Shown: positions 28,589 to 38,404 of the stretch, piece by piece
Layout: each line of letters starts with the position of its first letter
Numbering within the stretch: position 1 is the stretch's first letter
Assembly: GCF_001439785.1 (NCBI RefSeq)
Contig: NZ_JYLI01000001.1
Location: 124,001-188,000 of the forward strand
Origin: Pseudomonas poae
Lineage (GTDB): Bacteria; Pseudomonadota; Gammaproteobacteria; Pseudomonadales; Pseudomonadaceae
Length of the DNA: 64,000 nt
Direction of reading: 5' to 3'
The notes under the pieces: model-generated
Database searches by the model: none
What the model was told of the DNA's origin: nothing
Seen by the model: the letters and a program-made list of their open reading frames with translations, nothing else
Position numbers and translations under genes: made by a program

Positions 28589-29521
28589 TCAACGTTTGCT
28601 CGACCAGCCGCTGTAGCTGCCGACATTGTCACGGGTGATCAACTTGGGCGTGAGCTGGGTGATCGCTTCGGCCGGGGCTTTGTCGTTGAGCAGGTCATTG
28701 CCCACGTTCACGGCGGTTTGCGCCATGGCCCACGGGTCCTGGCTGGCAGACGCCTGAATCTGGGTGTCGGTCTTCAGTGCGTTCTCGATATCCGGCGCGC
28801 CGTCCACCGAGGTAATCACGATGCCGCTGCGTTTGAGCTGTTTGGCCGCCAGGTCACTGCCGATGGCTTGCGGGTCGTTGATCGCGAACAGGCCGTCGAT
28901 TTTAGGGAAGCGCGTGAGGTAGCCCTGCATCGCGTTCAGCCCGCCTTCGCGCGAGCCCTTGCCGTCCTGGTCGTCGGACAGCACCTTCATGTCCGGCGCG
29001 CCGGCCAGTGCCGCTTTGCAGCCTTTGACACGGTCAGTCACGGCGGTGACCTGCGGGCCGTTCTGGATGATCACGTTGCCCTTGCCGCCGAGCTTGTCCA
29101 CCAGGAACTGGCAGGCCAGCTTGCCGGCTTCGACGTTGTCGGTCTGCACCGTGGCGTTCACGCCCTTGGCGTCCACATCCACCGCCACCACCACGATCCC
29201 GGCGTCACGTGCTTTCTTGATCGCCGAGGCCATGGCGGAAGGGTCGACCGCATTGATCAGGATCAGGTCGACCTTGGATGAAATGAAATTGTCGATCTGC
29301 GAAAACTGTTTGCTCAGGTCATAGTCCGCCGACACCGAGGTGACCTTGACGTTGGGGTTAAGCTCCTTGGCGCGCGCGGTGGCGCCATCGGCAAGGGTCA
29401 CGAAATACGGGTTGCCCAGCGAGCCCATGCTGATGCCGAGCGCTTTGAGCTCACGGGCTTCGACGGCTTGGGACATGAGGGCCGCCAGGGCCATAACGGG
29501 AAACAGGCGTTTGAGGTTCAT
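28589..29521 (-). CDS. Periplasmic sugar-binding protein (RbsB type)
   Basis: 310 residues from the ATG at 29521, preceded by AGAGAGAC. A signal peptide (MNLKRLFPVMALAALMSQAVEA) precedes the mature protein. The ribose/xylose-type binding fold shows in GISMGSLGNPYFVTLADGA, LILINAVDPSAMASAIKKARDAGIVVVAVD and IDGLFAINDPQAIGSDLAA. It captures the operon's sugar and delivers it to the membrane pair encoded just upstream. The final residues (NVGSYSGWSSKR) resemble those of Pseudomonas ribose-type binding proteins. The sugar itself cannot be read from the sequence. Confidence 0.92.
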   Translation of the reverse strand: MNLKRLFPVMALAALMSQAVEARELKALGISMGSLGNPYFVTLADGATARAKELNPNVKVTSVSADYDLSKQFSQIDNFISSKVDLILINAVDPSAMASAIKKARDAGIVVVAVDVDAKGVNATVQTDNVEAGKLACQFLVDKLGGKGNVIIQNGPQVTAVTDRVKGCKAALAGAPDMKVLSDDQDGKGSREGGLNAMQGYLTRFPKIDGLFAINDPQAIGSDLAAKQLKRSGIVITSVDGAPDIENALKTDTQIQASASQDPWAMAQTAVNVGNDLLNDKAPAEAITQLTPKLITRDNVGSYSGWSSKR

Positions 29522-29555
29522 ACGGGTCTCTCTTGTGATTGTTGTGTGAGGAAAC

Positions 29556-30536
29556 TCAGGTGCGCGCACCGGATTGGCGATAACGGTCCAGCGCGACCGC
29601 GCCGATGATCACGATGCCCTTGATGATGTACTGCCAGATGTCCGAGACGCCCAGCAATACCAAGCCGTTGGTCAACACGGCGATGATCAGCGCGCCGATC
29701 AGAGTGCCGCCGATGGTGCCGACACCGCCGGTAAAGCTGGTGCCACCGAGGATCACTGCAGCAATCGCGTCCAGTTCATAGGATTGCCCCAGTTGCAGGC
29801 CGTTGGCGGCAAACAGGCGCGAGGCGCTCATCACCGCGCCGAGCCCGGCCAGTGCGCCGGACATGGCGTAGACGAACAGCAGCACCTTCCACACCTTGAT
29901 CCCCGACAGCCGCGCCGCTTCAGGGTTGCCGCCCACCGAATAGATCTGCACGCCCATCACCGTGCGACGCAGGATGAACCACGACAGCACGACCACCGCG
30001 ACGGCGATCACCACCAGCCAGGGCACGCCGAGGATTGAATCGTTGCCGATAAAAGCGAACGGCAGGTCCGGGTTGAACACGGTCTTGTCATCCGCCAGCA
30101 GGCGCGCCAGGCCACGCATGGCGGTGAGCGCGCCAAGGGTGACGATAAACGGCGGCAGACGCATGAAGGCGATCAACCCGCCGTTGACCAGGCCCAGCAG
30201 CAGGCCAAAGCCTACGCCTGCAGCGATACCAAACATGCCGAACTGCGGCGACATTGAGGCCTGCAAGGCCACCACGGCGGACGCCGCGAGGATCGCGCCC
30301 ACCGACAGGTCGATGCCCGCCGTGAGGATCACAAAGGTCATGCCCGCCGCCAGCACCACGTTGACCGAAGCCTGCTGGGTGATGATCGAGAGGTTCTGCA
30401 TGGTCAGAAAGTTTTCGCTGGCCAGGGCAAAGCCCACCAGCAGCAGGACCAGCACCGGCAGCATGCCGACGGTGCGCATCAGTTCGCGAACCCGTTCGGC
30501 CTTGCCTGTTGTTGTCGCGACATTCACTTCAGCCAT
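29556..30536 (-). CDS. Sugar ABC transporter permease (RbsC type)
   Basis: 326 residues from ATG 30536; the frame extends 12 codons further but those overlap the ATPase gene. It is highly hydrophobic with about eight to ten helices. It has the family signatures [19 protein letters not shown] and [27 protein letters not shown]. The start overlaps the ATPase stop by eight bases (ATGGCTGA), so the two are translationally coupled. It forms the membrane channel for the ATPase and binding protein of this operon. Confidence 0.93.
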   Translation of the reverse strand: MAEVNVATTTGKAERVRELMRTVGMLPVLVLLLVGFALASENFLTMQNLSIITQQASVNVVLAAGMTFVILTAGIDLSVGAILAASAVVALQASMSPQFGMFGIAAGVGFGLLLGLVNGGLIAFMRLPPFIVTLGALTAMRGLARLLADDKTVFNPDLPFAFIGNDSILGVPWLVVIAVAVVVLSWFILRRTVMGVQIYSVGGNPEAARLSGIKVWKVLLFVYAMSGALAGLGAVMSASRLFAANGLQLGQSYELDAIAAVILGGTSFTGGVGTIGGTLIGALIIAVLTNGLVLLGVSDIWQYIIKGIVIIGAVALDRYRQSGART

Positions 30537-32061
30537 GGGCCACCACCTGATCGCCACCGGTGGCGAGGTCAATAATACGTTCCTGGGAGATGGCGTGGCC
30601 GGAGGCCCCGCCGACTTCAGCCACCAACTGGCCTTCGCGCATGATCAGCACGCGGTCGCAGGTGCCGATGATTTCCGGCAATTCGCTGGAAATGACCACG
30701 ATGCCGACGCCGGCCTGGGCCAGTTGATTGATGATGCGGTAGATCTCGGACTTGGAGCCGATGTCGACGCCTCGGGTGGGTTCGTCGAGGATCAGCACAT
30801 GGGGCTTGACCTCCAGCAGCCGTGCCAGCAGCACCTTTTGCTGGTTGCCGCCGGACAGCGAGCCCACGCTGACCTTGCCCGACGCCACACGAATCGACAG
30901 CGATTTGATCGCGTCATTCGCGCGTTGCGAGGCGTGCGTACGGTCGAGTACGCCGCCGGCATGGGCATCCGGCACGCAGGCGCACACGTTGATGTTGTCG
31001 GCCACGCTCATGTCCAGAAACAGGCCCTGGGCCTTGCGGTCCTCGGTGAGGTAGACCACGCCTGCGCGAATCGCGTCCGCCGGGTTGCGCAGCTGGGTGA
31101 CGGTCTTGCCCACCACTTCCAGGGTGCCGCTGGTGCGCGGGTCGGCGGCGAAGATCAGCCGCGCCAGCTCGGTGCGCCCTGCCCCCACCAGCCCGGCGAT
31201 GCCCAGCACTTCGCCGGCGTGCAGGTCGAAACTGCACTGGCGCACACGCTTGCCATCAGCCATGTCACGCACGCGCATCACCACGTTGCCGGGGTTGTAG
31301 GCGGCGTGTTCCTTCTTGTAGAAGCCGGACAAATCGCGGCCCACCATCATCTTCACCAGCACCTCGGCCGACAGCGCGTCGCGGGTCAGCTCGCCGATGT
31401 ACTGACCGTCGCGCAGCACCGAGACGCGGTCCGACAGCTCGTAGATCTCGGCCATGCGATGGCTGATATAGATGATCGCCAAGCCCTGGCTGCGCAGTTG
31501 CTTGATCAACGCAAACAGGCGGTCAGTCTCGCGGGACGATAACGGCGTGGTGGGCTCGTCCATCACCAGGATCCTGGCGTGGGCATGCAGCGCCCGGGCG
31601 ATCTCCACCAACTGACGCTCGGCAATCGACAGGCTGCTGACCGGCGTGGCTGGCGTGAACTCGGCACCCAGGCGCTGCAGCACGTCGAGACAGCCGGCCT
31701 GCATGCCTTTGCGGTCAATGGTCCAGCCACGGCGCAGTTCACGGCCCAGGTAAATGTTCTCGGCCACGCTCAGGTTCGGGCACAGGCTCAGTTCCTGATA
31801 GATCACAGCAATGCCGAGGGCTTTGGCGGTGGCGGGGGTAAAGGTGGGGACGGACTGGCCGTCGATGCGGATTTCACCGCCGGGATCGGCCTGATAAGCG
31901 CCGGAAAGGATCTTCATCAAGGTGGATTTGCCGGCGCCGTTCTCACCCATCAAGGCATGAATTTCACCGGGGAAGACCTTCAGGCCGACACTTTTGAGCA
32001 CGCGCAAACCGTTGAAGGTTTTGCTGATGCCCTGCATCTCAAGCAAGGGTTCAAGGCTCAT
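30529..32061 (-). CDS. Sugar ABC transporter ATP-binding protein (RbsA/XylG type)
   Basis: 510 residues with two tandem ATPase halves, as in RbsA, XylG and MglA. The first half has [29 protein letters not shown] and [12 protein letters not shown]. The second half has a degenerate Walker A ([15 protein letters not shown]), [15 protein letters not shown] and [20 protein letters not shown], which is usual for this family. It is the first gene of the minus-strand operon, with AGGAG seven bases before the ATG. A palindromic operator lies 68-83 bases upstream. Confidence 0.94.
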   Translation of the reverse strand: MSLEPLLEMQGISKTFNGLRVLKSVGLKVFPGEIHALMGENGAGKSTLMKILSGAYQADPGGEIRIDGQSVPTFTPATAKALGIAVIYQELSLCPNLSVAENIYLGRELRRGWTIDRKGMQAGCLDVLQRLGAEFTPATPVSSLSIAERQLVEIARALHAHARILVMDEPTTPLSSRETDRLFALIKQLRSQGLAIIYISHRMAEIYELSDRVSVLRDGQYIGELTRDALSAEVLVKMMVGRDLSGFYKKEHAAYNPGNVVMRVRDMADGKRVRQCSFDLHAGEVLGIAGLVGAGRTELARLIFAADPRTSGTLEVVGKTVTQLRNPADAIRAGVVYLTEDRKAQGLFLDMSVADNINVCACVPDAHAGGVLDRTHASQRANDAIKSLSIRVASGKVSVGSLSGGNQQKVLLARLLEVKPHVLILDEPTRGVDIGSKSEIYRIINQLAQAGVGIVVISSELPEIIGTCDRVLIMREGQLVAEVGGASGHAISQERIIDLATGGDQVVAHG

Positions 32062-32128
32062 TGATGAGCTCCTGGATTTATTATTTTTGTAATCGAGTGA
32101 GACCGACTGTAGTCAGATACATTTGCTT

Positions 32129-32144
32129 ACGCAAGCGCTTGCGT
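32129..32144. promoter_or_regulatory. LacI-type operator upstream of the sugar operon
   Basis: ACGCAAGCGCTTGCGT is a perfect 16-bp palindrome with the central CG-like AAGCGCTT core typical of LacI/CcpA-family operators. It sits upstream of the ATPase gene, the first gene of the operon that encodes a LacI-family protein. Autoregulation by that repressor is the natural inference. Confidence 0.7.
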
Positions 32145-32295
32145 GTGCATTTTGTCGGGAGGTTAAACGTTTCATCACGTAGCGTTGAGGCAAAAATGCG
32201 CCACGAACCTCACGCTTTCCGGATGAGGGGTTTAAAGTTTCCAACTTTGAGTCGATAGCCTTTTGACATCCATTATTTGAAAGCAGGACTCTCGC

Positions 32296-33915
32296 ATGCG
32301 CCTTAGAAATATTAATTTAGCTCCACGAGCTGCCCTGTTTTTTGCTTCGATCATCTGTCTGGTTTTCGTGCTTGGCGTGTTCGCAGTCCAGCAAATGGGA
32401 AAGCTGAGGGACTCTGAAAAAGATGTCGAACTCAATTGGATGGCGAGCATTCGACAAACGTCATTGATGAACGCCACCGCACTTCGCCTCAGGCTGGAAA
32501 CACAACGAGGCCTGGCTGACCCTCAATCCATTCAAAAGAACATTGAAAGCTTCGCCGGTTACCGTAAGGCGTTCAACGATGCGGTGGCCAATTACGAGCC
32601 ACTCGTGGCGAGTGACAAGGAGCGCTCGTTTTACACACCGGTCACGAAAAGCGCCGAGGCCTACTCCCAACAGCTGGATATCCTGGAACCGCTGATGAAG
32701 AAAGGGGATATACCGGCCGCGATCAGCCTGGTGAGCAACAACATTCGCCCTCTGACGAATGCCATGGAAGGACAGATCAAAGACTTGACGACGTTCAACA
32801 ACGAGGGCGCAGCGCAGGCCGGGCAAACCGCGACCGATCTGTATAACAACGGCCTGTGGTTGGTGATTAGCCTTATCACGGGCGTGGTTCTCTTGACGGT
32901 TGCGTTGGCATTATTGCTGACGAAAAGCATCACCTCGCCGATTAGCGCTGCCTTGTCCGTTGCAGAACGTATCGCAGCCAGTGACCTCTCCAGGGAAGTA
33001 TCGGTCAGCGGGACTGATGAAGCCGGGCGACTGTTGAAGGCACTCGCGCAGATGCAGACGAACCTTCGCGCCACGATCATTCAGATATCCGATTCGTCCA
33101 CTCAACTGGCATCAGCTGCCGAGGAGATGACGGTGGTTACCGAGGAGTCGAGTCGAGGCCTGGTTGCTCAGAACGACGAGGTCAACCAGGCTGCAACCGC
33201 AGTCACGGAAATGAGCGCAGCTGTAGATGAGGTGGCGCGTAACGCGGAGTCAGCTTCCGAAGAGTCAAAGCGTACCCAAGGCTACACCGAGGTGGGTTTG
33301 GCACGGGTGGCTCAGACATTGAAGTCAATTCAAAAGCTCAATGGCAACGTTGAAAACACGAGCGCACAGATTCAAGGGTTGTCGGATCGTGCGCAAAGCA
33401 TCACCAAGGTTGTCGAGGTGATTCGGGCGATTGCAGAGCAAACCAACTTGCTGGCATTGAACGCCGCTATTGAGGCCGCACGCGCTGGCGAACAAGGTCG
33501 CGGGTTTGCGGTCGTGGCTGACGAAGTAAGAGCCCTGGCCCATCGTACTCAAGTGTCGACTCAAGAAATCGAGCAAATGATCGCTGCCATTCAGGGCGAT
33601 TCCGACCTCGCCGTGAAGGCGATGAACACGAGCAGAGATTTGGCGAACGAGTCACTTGGCGTCGCTCAGGAGGCCAGCACCTCGCTGGACCAGATATCAC
33701 ACGCCATTATTCAAATTAACGAACGCAACCTCATGATCGCAACCGCCTCTGAAGAGCAGTCCCATGTGGCGCGCGAGGTTGATCGAAATCTGGTCAGCAT
33801 TCGCGAACTTGCAACACAAAGCGCGGCAGGCGCCTCTCAAACAGCGAGTGCGTGTGGTGAAATGTCGAAGTTGGCGGTTAACCTCAATCAGCTGGTTAAC
33901 CGGTTCGCGGTGTAA
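32296..33915 (+). CDS. Methyl-accepting chemotaxis protein with four-helix-bundle sensor
   Basis: 539 residues. A transmembrane helix (about 12-32) and a second (about 190-212) bracket a roughly 155-residue, mostly helical periplasmic domain of 4HB_MCP type. HAMP follows, then the signalling domain with [42 protein letters not shown]. The ligand is unknown. Its base composition is visibly more A/T-rich than the flanking sugar operon and pvdQ, and it borders the decayed island at tRNA-Cys. It may therefore be a recent arrival, although nothing else ties it to that island. Confidence 0.93.
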   Translation: MRLRNINLAPRAALFFASIICLVFVLGVFAVQQMGKLRDSEKDVELNWMASIRQTSLMNATALRLRLETQRGLADPQSIQKNIESFAGYRKAFNDAVANYEPLVASDKERSFYTPVTKSAEAYSQQLDILEPLMKKGDIPAAISLVSNNIRPLTNAMEGQIKDLTTFNNEGAAQAGQTATDLYNNGLWLVISLITGVVLLTVALALLLTKSITSPISAALSVAERIAASDLSREVSVSGTDEAGRLLKALAQMQTNLRATIIQISDSSTQLASAAEEMTVVTEESSRGLVAQNDEVNQAATAVTEMSAAVDEVARNAESASEESKRTQGYTEVGLARVAQTLKSIQKLNGNVENTSAQIQGLSDRAQSITKVVEVIRAIAEQTNLLALNAAIEAARAGEQGRGFAVVADEVRALAHRTQVSTQEIEQMIAAIQGDSDLAVKAMNTSRDLANESLGVAQEASTSLDQISHAIIQINERNLMIATASEEQSHVAREVDRNLVSIRELATQSAAGASQTASACGEMSKLAVNLNQLVNRFAV

Positions 33916-33928
33916 ATAAAAGGTTTTT

Positions 33929-33967
33929 GGGTGAGCTGACGGTTAGCTTCGCACGCTCAGCTCGCCC
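33929..33967 (+). terminator. Hairpin after the chemoreceptor gene, possible terminator
   Basis: GGGTGAGCTGA and TCAGCTCGCCC form an 11-pair stem with one G-U pair around a 17-base loop, 13 bases after the chemoreceptor stop. No T-run follows, so it is at best a factor-assisted terminator. It may also mark the left edge of the island. Confidence 0.35.
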
Positions 33968-33990
33968 ATGAACCGCACTCTCGACGTTTC

Positions 33991-34545
33991 TTGAATCACG
34001 CAGGCGATCTCGTATGGAATGCCGTATACGACGCAGCCGTGCAGGAACTCAAGGATGCCATGGACCTCGCCTACTTGAACGGTCAGCGCCCCGCTGACGT
34101 GTTAAAAGTGGCCACCACTGATTTAAACGCCGAATTCCTGATGGTGAAGCAGGGCAAGACCGCGAAGAAGCTTCGCCTACGGCTGGAGGACGAAGGTGTG
34201 CAGTCTGGGCTGAGCGCCTTTATCGAGGACCTGCAGGAACGCCGGGCCCTCAGCGGAATAAAAACATCGAGGCTGATCACCAACACATCCGGCCTTCGGA
34301 TGAGCCAGCAGATGCTGCGCAATCGCTGGGACGAAGCCCGCGAGAAAGCTGCCATCAAAGCCGGCGCCGACGGTGACACTGACCTGGCAGTGCTGATCCG
34401 CCAGTTCCAGTTCAAAGACATCCGACCAAAAGCGGCCAGCGAGATCGAGTTGACACATGCAAGCCGCTTGCTTGGCCATACCACGGAAGATATGACCAAA
34501 AAGGTCTATCGACGTGTCGGGGAAATCGTTAAACCAACGAAGTGA
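33991..34545 (+). pseudogene. Tyrosine recombinase (phage/island integrase), 3' fragment
   Basis: 184 residues make up only the catalytic half of an integrase. The first catalytic Arg is in LNGQRPADVL, the H/R box is FKDIRPKAASEI with ELTHASRLLGHTT, and the nucleophile is the Tyr of MTKKVYRRV. The N-terminal arm and core-binding domains (about 150-200 residues) are missing. The frame upstream of the TTG at 33991 shows no integrase sequence and meets a stop at 33937. This is a deletion remnant, not a working integrase. It lies on the 3' side of tRNA-Cys, the usual target of such enzymes. Confidence 0.82.
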
Positions 34546-34561
34546 TTTTATCCACAACTAC

Positions 34562-35478
34562 TCACATTCCAAAAAACGTTGTCAACGCAGAGGTCAACAC
34601 ACCAGCGCCAATCTGAGCCGGTATCTCCCACGCGGGGGTACCGGCTTTAGCAATCATGCCGGCCAGCCAAGCGCGCACACCCGGACCAAAATTCTTGCTA
34701 TCGGTTTCAGGATCAAGGTCATCGTCATTAATGGCGACTTGCAATGCTGACACATCCGCCTCTGCAACCTTGTTTCTTCTTAGCTCACGAATCAAAGATG
34801 GCAAGTCCTTTGTGCCAACCGTTGACTTATTATGCGACGCTTGATTCCCCTCGCCGATAGCCAAACTTATATTCGCACCATCACCAAAAACGGCGCCTTT
34901 GAACATTTCGCTTAGCCCTTCAACCTTTGGCATGATCTTGGGGTCAGCGCCCGCTTTCGTTTCAGGTAAGACATGCTCAAGGTTTAACAAAAAGTCCAGC
35001 AGTCGGGATCTTGCCTCGTTTAAAATCTGGTCAAAACAACCAGCAGCGGGCTTTCCCCACGCGCTTGAAATGCCGAATGATTTCTCTATTCCTTGCCGTA
35101 AGTATCGAAAAAACGGTGGTCAATATTTACTATTAGGTCATCGGCCTTTTTGGAAAACTCTTCAATTACCGCAATACTTTGACTATGCCGGACGACCAAT
35201 ACCCTTTCTATCATCTCGTCAGACATCCCACCAATTGGCAATTTATAGTTTGTATAACGTTTGACTGCATTTTCAACGTTGCCATAAGGAGTTAGGTTTG
35301 AGATACGATATTTTGGAAGTTCATCATCGTCTCCGTACCCCTGTATTTCATCCTTTACCCACTTTGCGAAATCCTTGTTCTGCAGTTTGTGCGCAATAAC
35401 TTGAGCCTTAAAAAAAGCGTTTGCCAGCGGTTGGTTAGCATCACTCAGGATGTCTATCGCTTCGTCTACTAGCTTCAT
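34562..35478 (-). pseudogene. AbiTii-type abortive-infection protein, split by a one-base frameshift
   Basis: The 5' part (35478-35086) reads MKLVDEAIDILSDANQPLANA and then IAHKLQNKDFAKWVKDEIQGYGDDDELPKYRI, the AbiTii domain pattern of small phage-defence proteins. The frame ends at TAG (35088-35086). In the next frame the sequence continues without a gap through IEKSFGISSAWGKPAAGCFD, NLEHVLPETK and VFGDGANISLAIGEG to FGPGVRAWLAGMIAKAG and the TGA at 34562. This C-terminal part is typical of full-length AbiTii proteins. One extra A in the run near 35090-35095 (AAGG to AAAGG) would restore a single protein of roughly 305 residues. As given, the gene is broken unless ribosomes slip or the read is in error. 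It lies between the integrase fragment and tRNA-Cys. Confidence 0.75.
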
Positions 35479-35490
35479 TGATTCCCTCAA

Positions 35491-35712
35491 ACCTTTGCGT
35501 GGTTGCAGCTCTTTCGGCTGTATGTCTCACGACAGCCCTAATGACATCATGCGAGCCACCATGTGCTCAAATCAAGTGATCAATTCACAGGCTTCACGGC
35601 GCTTATGACCCGAAATCCAGTTTCATTGATTGCTCTTGGATTTGCAGCAATCAAGGTCTAGTTGCGGAACGCATGCCAAAAGTTGCGGAACGGTTCTTAA
35701 ATCACAGGCAAT
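35491..35712. other. Non-coding flank next to tRNA-Cys with an 11-bp direct repeat
   Basis: No gene is visible. GTTGCGGAACG occurs at 35661-35671 and again at 35682-35692, 21 bases apart, about 60-90 bases from the 3' end of tRNA-Cys. Such direct repeats could be integrase arm-binding sites left by the island. I see no copy of the tRNA 3' end on the left side of the island. Confidence 0.4.
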
Positions 35713-35743
35713 AAAAAACCCCGTAGACCATTGATCTACGGGG
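35713..35743 (-). terminator. Rho-independent terminator of tRNA-Cys
   Basis: A nine-pair stem (CCCCGTAGA with TCTACGGGG) and seven-base loop are followed, reading the minus strand, by a six-T run. It lies 9 bases beyond the 3' end of tRNA-Cys, which is transcribed leftwards. Confidence 0.85.
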
Positions 35744-35752
35744 CTTTAAGAG

Positions 35753-35826
35753 TGGAGGCCGAGGTCGGAATCGAACCGGCGTAGGCGGATTTGCAATCCG
35801 CTGCATAACCATTTTGCTACTCGGCC
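35753..35826 (-). tRNA. tRNA-Cys (GCA)
   Basis: The 74-base reverse complement folds as a cloverleaf. The acceptor stem is GGCCGAG with CTCGGCC, the anticodon arm is CGGATTGCAAATCCG with anticodon GCA, and the T arm is CGGTTCGATTCCG. CCA is encoded at the 3' end. The 3' end faces the integrase/AbiTii remnant, as expected for an island inserted at a tRNA gene. Confidence 0.97.
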
Positions 35827-36066
35827 TCAAACGATCAATGCCTCTACCACCGACATTCACCGCATAAAAACTTGAGTGGGCTGTAAGGGCCTGCCTCTAC
35901 TCGAACAACTGTAATTCTCTACAACTTACTGTAACTCATTGAATACATTGAGGTTTTTAACGCCTCATTGCGTTCGATGGGCGCCATTATGTACCGATTT
36001 ACCCATGCCTGCAACCCCTTGATTTGGAAAATATTTCGCAGCGCATCAAGGGGTTGCGCGCCTGCC
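35827..36066. other. Non-coding gap between tRNA-Cys and pvdQ
   Basis: I see no gene here. It should contain the promoter of tRNA-Cys (read leftwards) and the 3' end region of pvdQ, but I cannot name a convincing promoter pair by eye. Confidence 0.4.
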
Positions 36067-38346
36067 CTACTCCTTGATGCGCTGCGTTTGATACTGCGGG
36101 TCGGCCTGGATCTGGGCTTGGGTGAACGGCAGTGGGCGCAGTGTTTTCTCGGAGAACGCTTGAGTCTGATCCGTTGAATACTCTGAGGCCGGGTTGCTCG
36201 ACTCGGAAGGCACCAGCACCCCGATCGCCTGCGGGCCGTGGTCGTCGAACGTGACGATTTGAAGGTAGCTGGTGCCGCTGACCACTTCGCGCTTGCCGTC
36301 GGCGCGGGGCACGGTTTGCATGGCGTTGTAGATGCCGAGTTCCTGCGGGCCGCCGTGCATCGGGGTTTGGCCGGAGACCTGGACGTCGCCCCAACGGGCC
36401 GCGCCGAGTGTGCCGACGGCTGCGGTCGAGGCCAGCATGGCTTCGCGCAGGGCCTTGGCCACCGGCTCGCGGTCGATGGCTACGCCACGCGGTGTGGTCA
36501 GGGGGTTGGCGGGGTCGAAGGCGACACGCCAGGCGTCGGGGATTTGCCGCAGGTGTTCCATCAGATTGATGAAGTGCAACAGGCCCAGGCCGCTGTCGAG
36601 GTTGGCGTGCTGGTCCCAGGTTTTGAGGCTGCTGCACAGCGATTGCAGGGCGTCGGCGTCGGTGCCCAGCTGTTTGGCGCAGAACGCCAGCAGGTCGGGC
36701 ATGACTTGGCCCGCCAGGTACACCTCGTTGTCCATCACCAGGCTTTGCAGGTCGGCGACGTTGATGGGGTGTTTCTCGAGGGCGTGCAGGCGCTGGAGGG
36801 CGAAGCGCGCGCGCGGGCCGAGGCCGATGTGGTCCTGGCTGATCACCGGGGAGAAGCCGGTCAACGGTGCTTGGGGGTTGGCCATCCAGGCGGAATCATT
36901 GGAGTGCTGCACGTAGTCGGTGCGCTGCAACTGCGGCAACTGGTGCGCCGGGAAAATGCCCGTCTGCGCCGCGTGCGGGTCGATGTCCCAGGCGCAGGCG
37001 CTGTGGGCGCCGTCGAGAATGATCATTTGCAGGCCGGCGCGGGGATCGCTGCACTGGGCCAGTTTGGCGGCGCTGACGTTGGGCACCACCGACAGGTTCA
37101 TGTACAGGCTCTGGCCCTGGTCATCGGCGGCAATCGTGTTCACCCACGGGATGCCTTGCAGCGTGTGCACCGAAGTTTGCAGGGCCTTGAGGCTGTCGGC
37201 GCGGTTCATGGCGTACCACTGTTGCAGCACACGGTCGTTATCCAGGTTGGCGTCGCGCAGGCTGAAGGCGTACTGGTTGTCCCAATCGAGTTTGCCGGGC
37301 CACTGCACCACCGGGCCAAACTGCGAGCTGTAGACGGGGTGGCTCACCGCCTTGAGACTGCCATCCGGCTGCTTGACCTGCACGGTGACCGACGTTTTCG
37401 CCAGAGGCACGGATTTGCCGTCGAGCAGGTAGCGCGTGGCGTCCTTGGGGTCGAGCGTCAGCCGGTACAGGGTGAAATGCTTGGACGTGTCCACCGTGTG
37501 CGTCCACGCCACGTGCTGGTTGAAACCGATATTTACCACCGGCAGGCCCGGCAAGGCGGCGCCCATCACGTCCAACTGGCCAGGGATGGTCAGGTGCATC
37601 TCATAGAAACGCATGCCGCCCACCCACGGAAAATGCGGGTTGGCCAGCAGCATGCCACGGCCGTTGAATGAGCGATCACGGCCCACGGCGACGGCATTAC
37701 TGCCCCGGTCCAGACTGAAACGCTGTTGATTGGCCGCGGCCATTGCAAACGCCTTGGCGCCGGGCTGCACGGATGCGGTGGCCTGCGGTGGCGTTGCACC
37801 GACCAGCGCTTCGGCGAATTGACCGACGCCGCCTTCCACCAGCAGCCTGCGGGTCAACTTCACCAGGTCTTCGGCTGCCAGCGGGCGTACCCATGCGCCC
37901 TGGCACTGCGCTGGCGCGCCCTGCTCTTGCAGATAACGGTTATAGCCGGCCACGTAGCCGTCGATACGCTGTTTGATCTCGGGGCTCTGGGCTTTCCAGA
38001 ACGCGGCGACGGTTTGCGGCGTGTTCAGCCAGTTGAAGAACACATCGCTGGCCAGGTTGTTGCGCTCCTCCAGGGTTGCCTGATCGGGACCGAAGAACCT
38101 TGCGCGCTGACCATTGACCGTGACCACTTCGTTGGCCAGCAGGCACAGATTGTCCTGTGCGTAGGCATAGCCGATACCGAAACCAAGGCCGCGCTCGTCA
38201 GTGGCGCGAATGTGCGGCACGCCGTAGGTGGTGCGGCGGATATCAGCCGACGCCGGTGTCACCTGCTCCCGTGCCGAGGCGGCCAGGCTCACCCCCAGCA
38301 ACAGCCCCGCCATGCACACACTGGACAACCCGTTGGTAATAATCAC
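36067..38346 (-). CDS. pvdQ: Acyl-homoserine lactone/pyoverdine acylase PvdQ
   Basis: 759 residues from the GTG at 38346, chosen because it follows GGAG and begins a signal peptide (IITNGLSSVCMAGLLLGVSLAASA). The Ntn-hydrolase signature RGSNAVAVGR places the nucleophile serine at residue 216, matching the autoprocessing Ser of P. aeruginosa PvdQ (762 residues). Other family patterns are TTYGVPHIRATDERGLGFGIGYAYAQDN and NIGFNQHVAWTHTVDT. In the periplasm PvdQ removes the fatty acyl chain from the pyoverdine precursor and can cleave long-chain AHLs. A perfect PvdS (iron-starvation) promoter lies upstream. The gene stands alone, as in several fluorescent pseudomonads. Confidence 0.94.
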   Translation of the reverse strand: MIITNGLSSVCMAGLLLGVSLAASAREQVTPASADIRRTTYGVPHIRATDERGLGFGIGYAYAQDNLCLLANEVVTVNGQRARFFGPDQATLEERNNLASDVFFNWLNTPQTVAAFWKAQSPEIKQRIDGYVAGYNRYLQEQGAPAQCQGAWVRPLAAEDLVKLTRRLLVEGGVGQFAEALVGATPPQATASVQPGAKAFAMAAANQQRFSLDRGSNAVAVGRDRSFNGRGMLLANPHFPWVGGMRFYEMHLTIPGQLDVMGAALPGLPVVNIGFNQHVAWTHTVDTSKHFTLYRLTLDPKDATRYLLDGKSVPLAKTSVTVQVKQPDGSLKAVSHPVYSSQFGPVVQWPGKLDWDNQYAFSLRDANLDNDRVLQQWYAMNRADSLKALQTSVHTLQGIPWVNTIAADDQGQSLYMNLSVVPNVSAAKLAQCSDPRAGLQMIILDGAHSACAWDIDPHAAQTGIFPAHQLPQLQRTDYVQHSNDSAWMANPQAPLTGFSPVISQDHIGLGPRARFALQRLHALEKHPINVADLQSLVMDNEVYLAGQVMPDLLAFCAKQLGTDADALQSLCSSLKTWDQHANLDSGLGLLHFINLMEHLRQIPDAWRVAFDPANPLTTPRGVAIDREPVAKALREAMLASTAAVGTLGAARWGDVQVSGQTPMHGGPQELGIYNAMQTVPRADGKREVVSGTSYLQIVTFDDHGPQAIGVLVPSESSNPASEYSTDQTQAFSEKTLRPLPFTQAQIQADPQYQTQRIKE

Positions 38347-38404
38347 GCAGACTCCACAGTCAAATTGAACACCCTCACCGGGGGGTAACCACCCCACCGT
38401 AAGA

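Noticed and set aside
33937..33990. An intact integrase starting upstream of 33991
   Set aside because: The frame is stopped at 33937 and the intervening codons show no integrase sequence.
34562..34990. The C-terminal half of the AbiTii gene as a separate small gene
   Set aside because: Its frame carries related sequence well upstream of the first Met, right up to the end of the N-terminal half, so a frameshift explains both pieces better.
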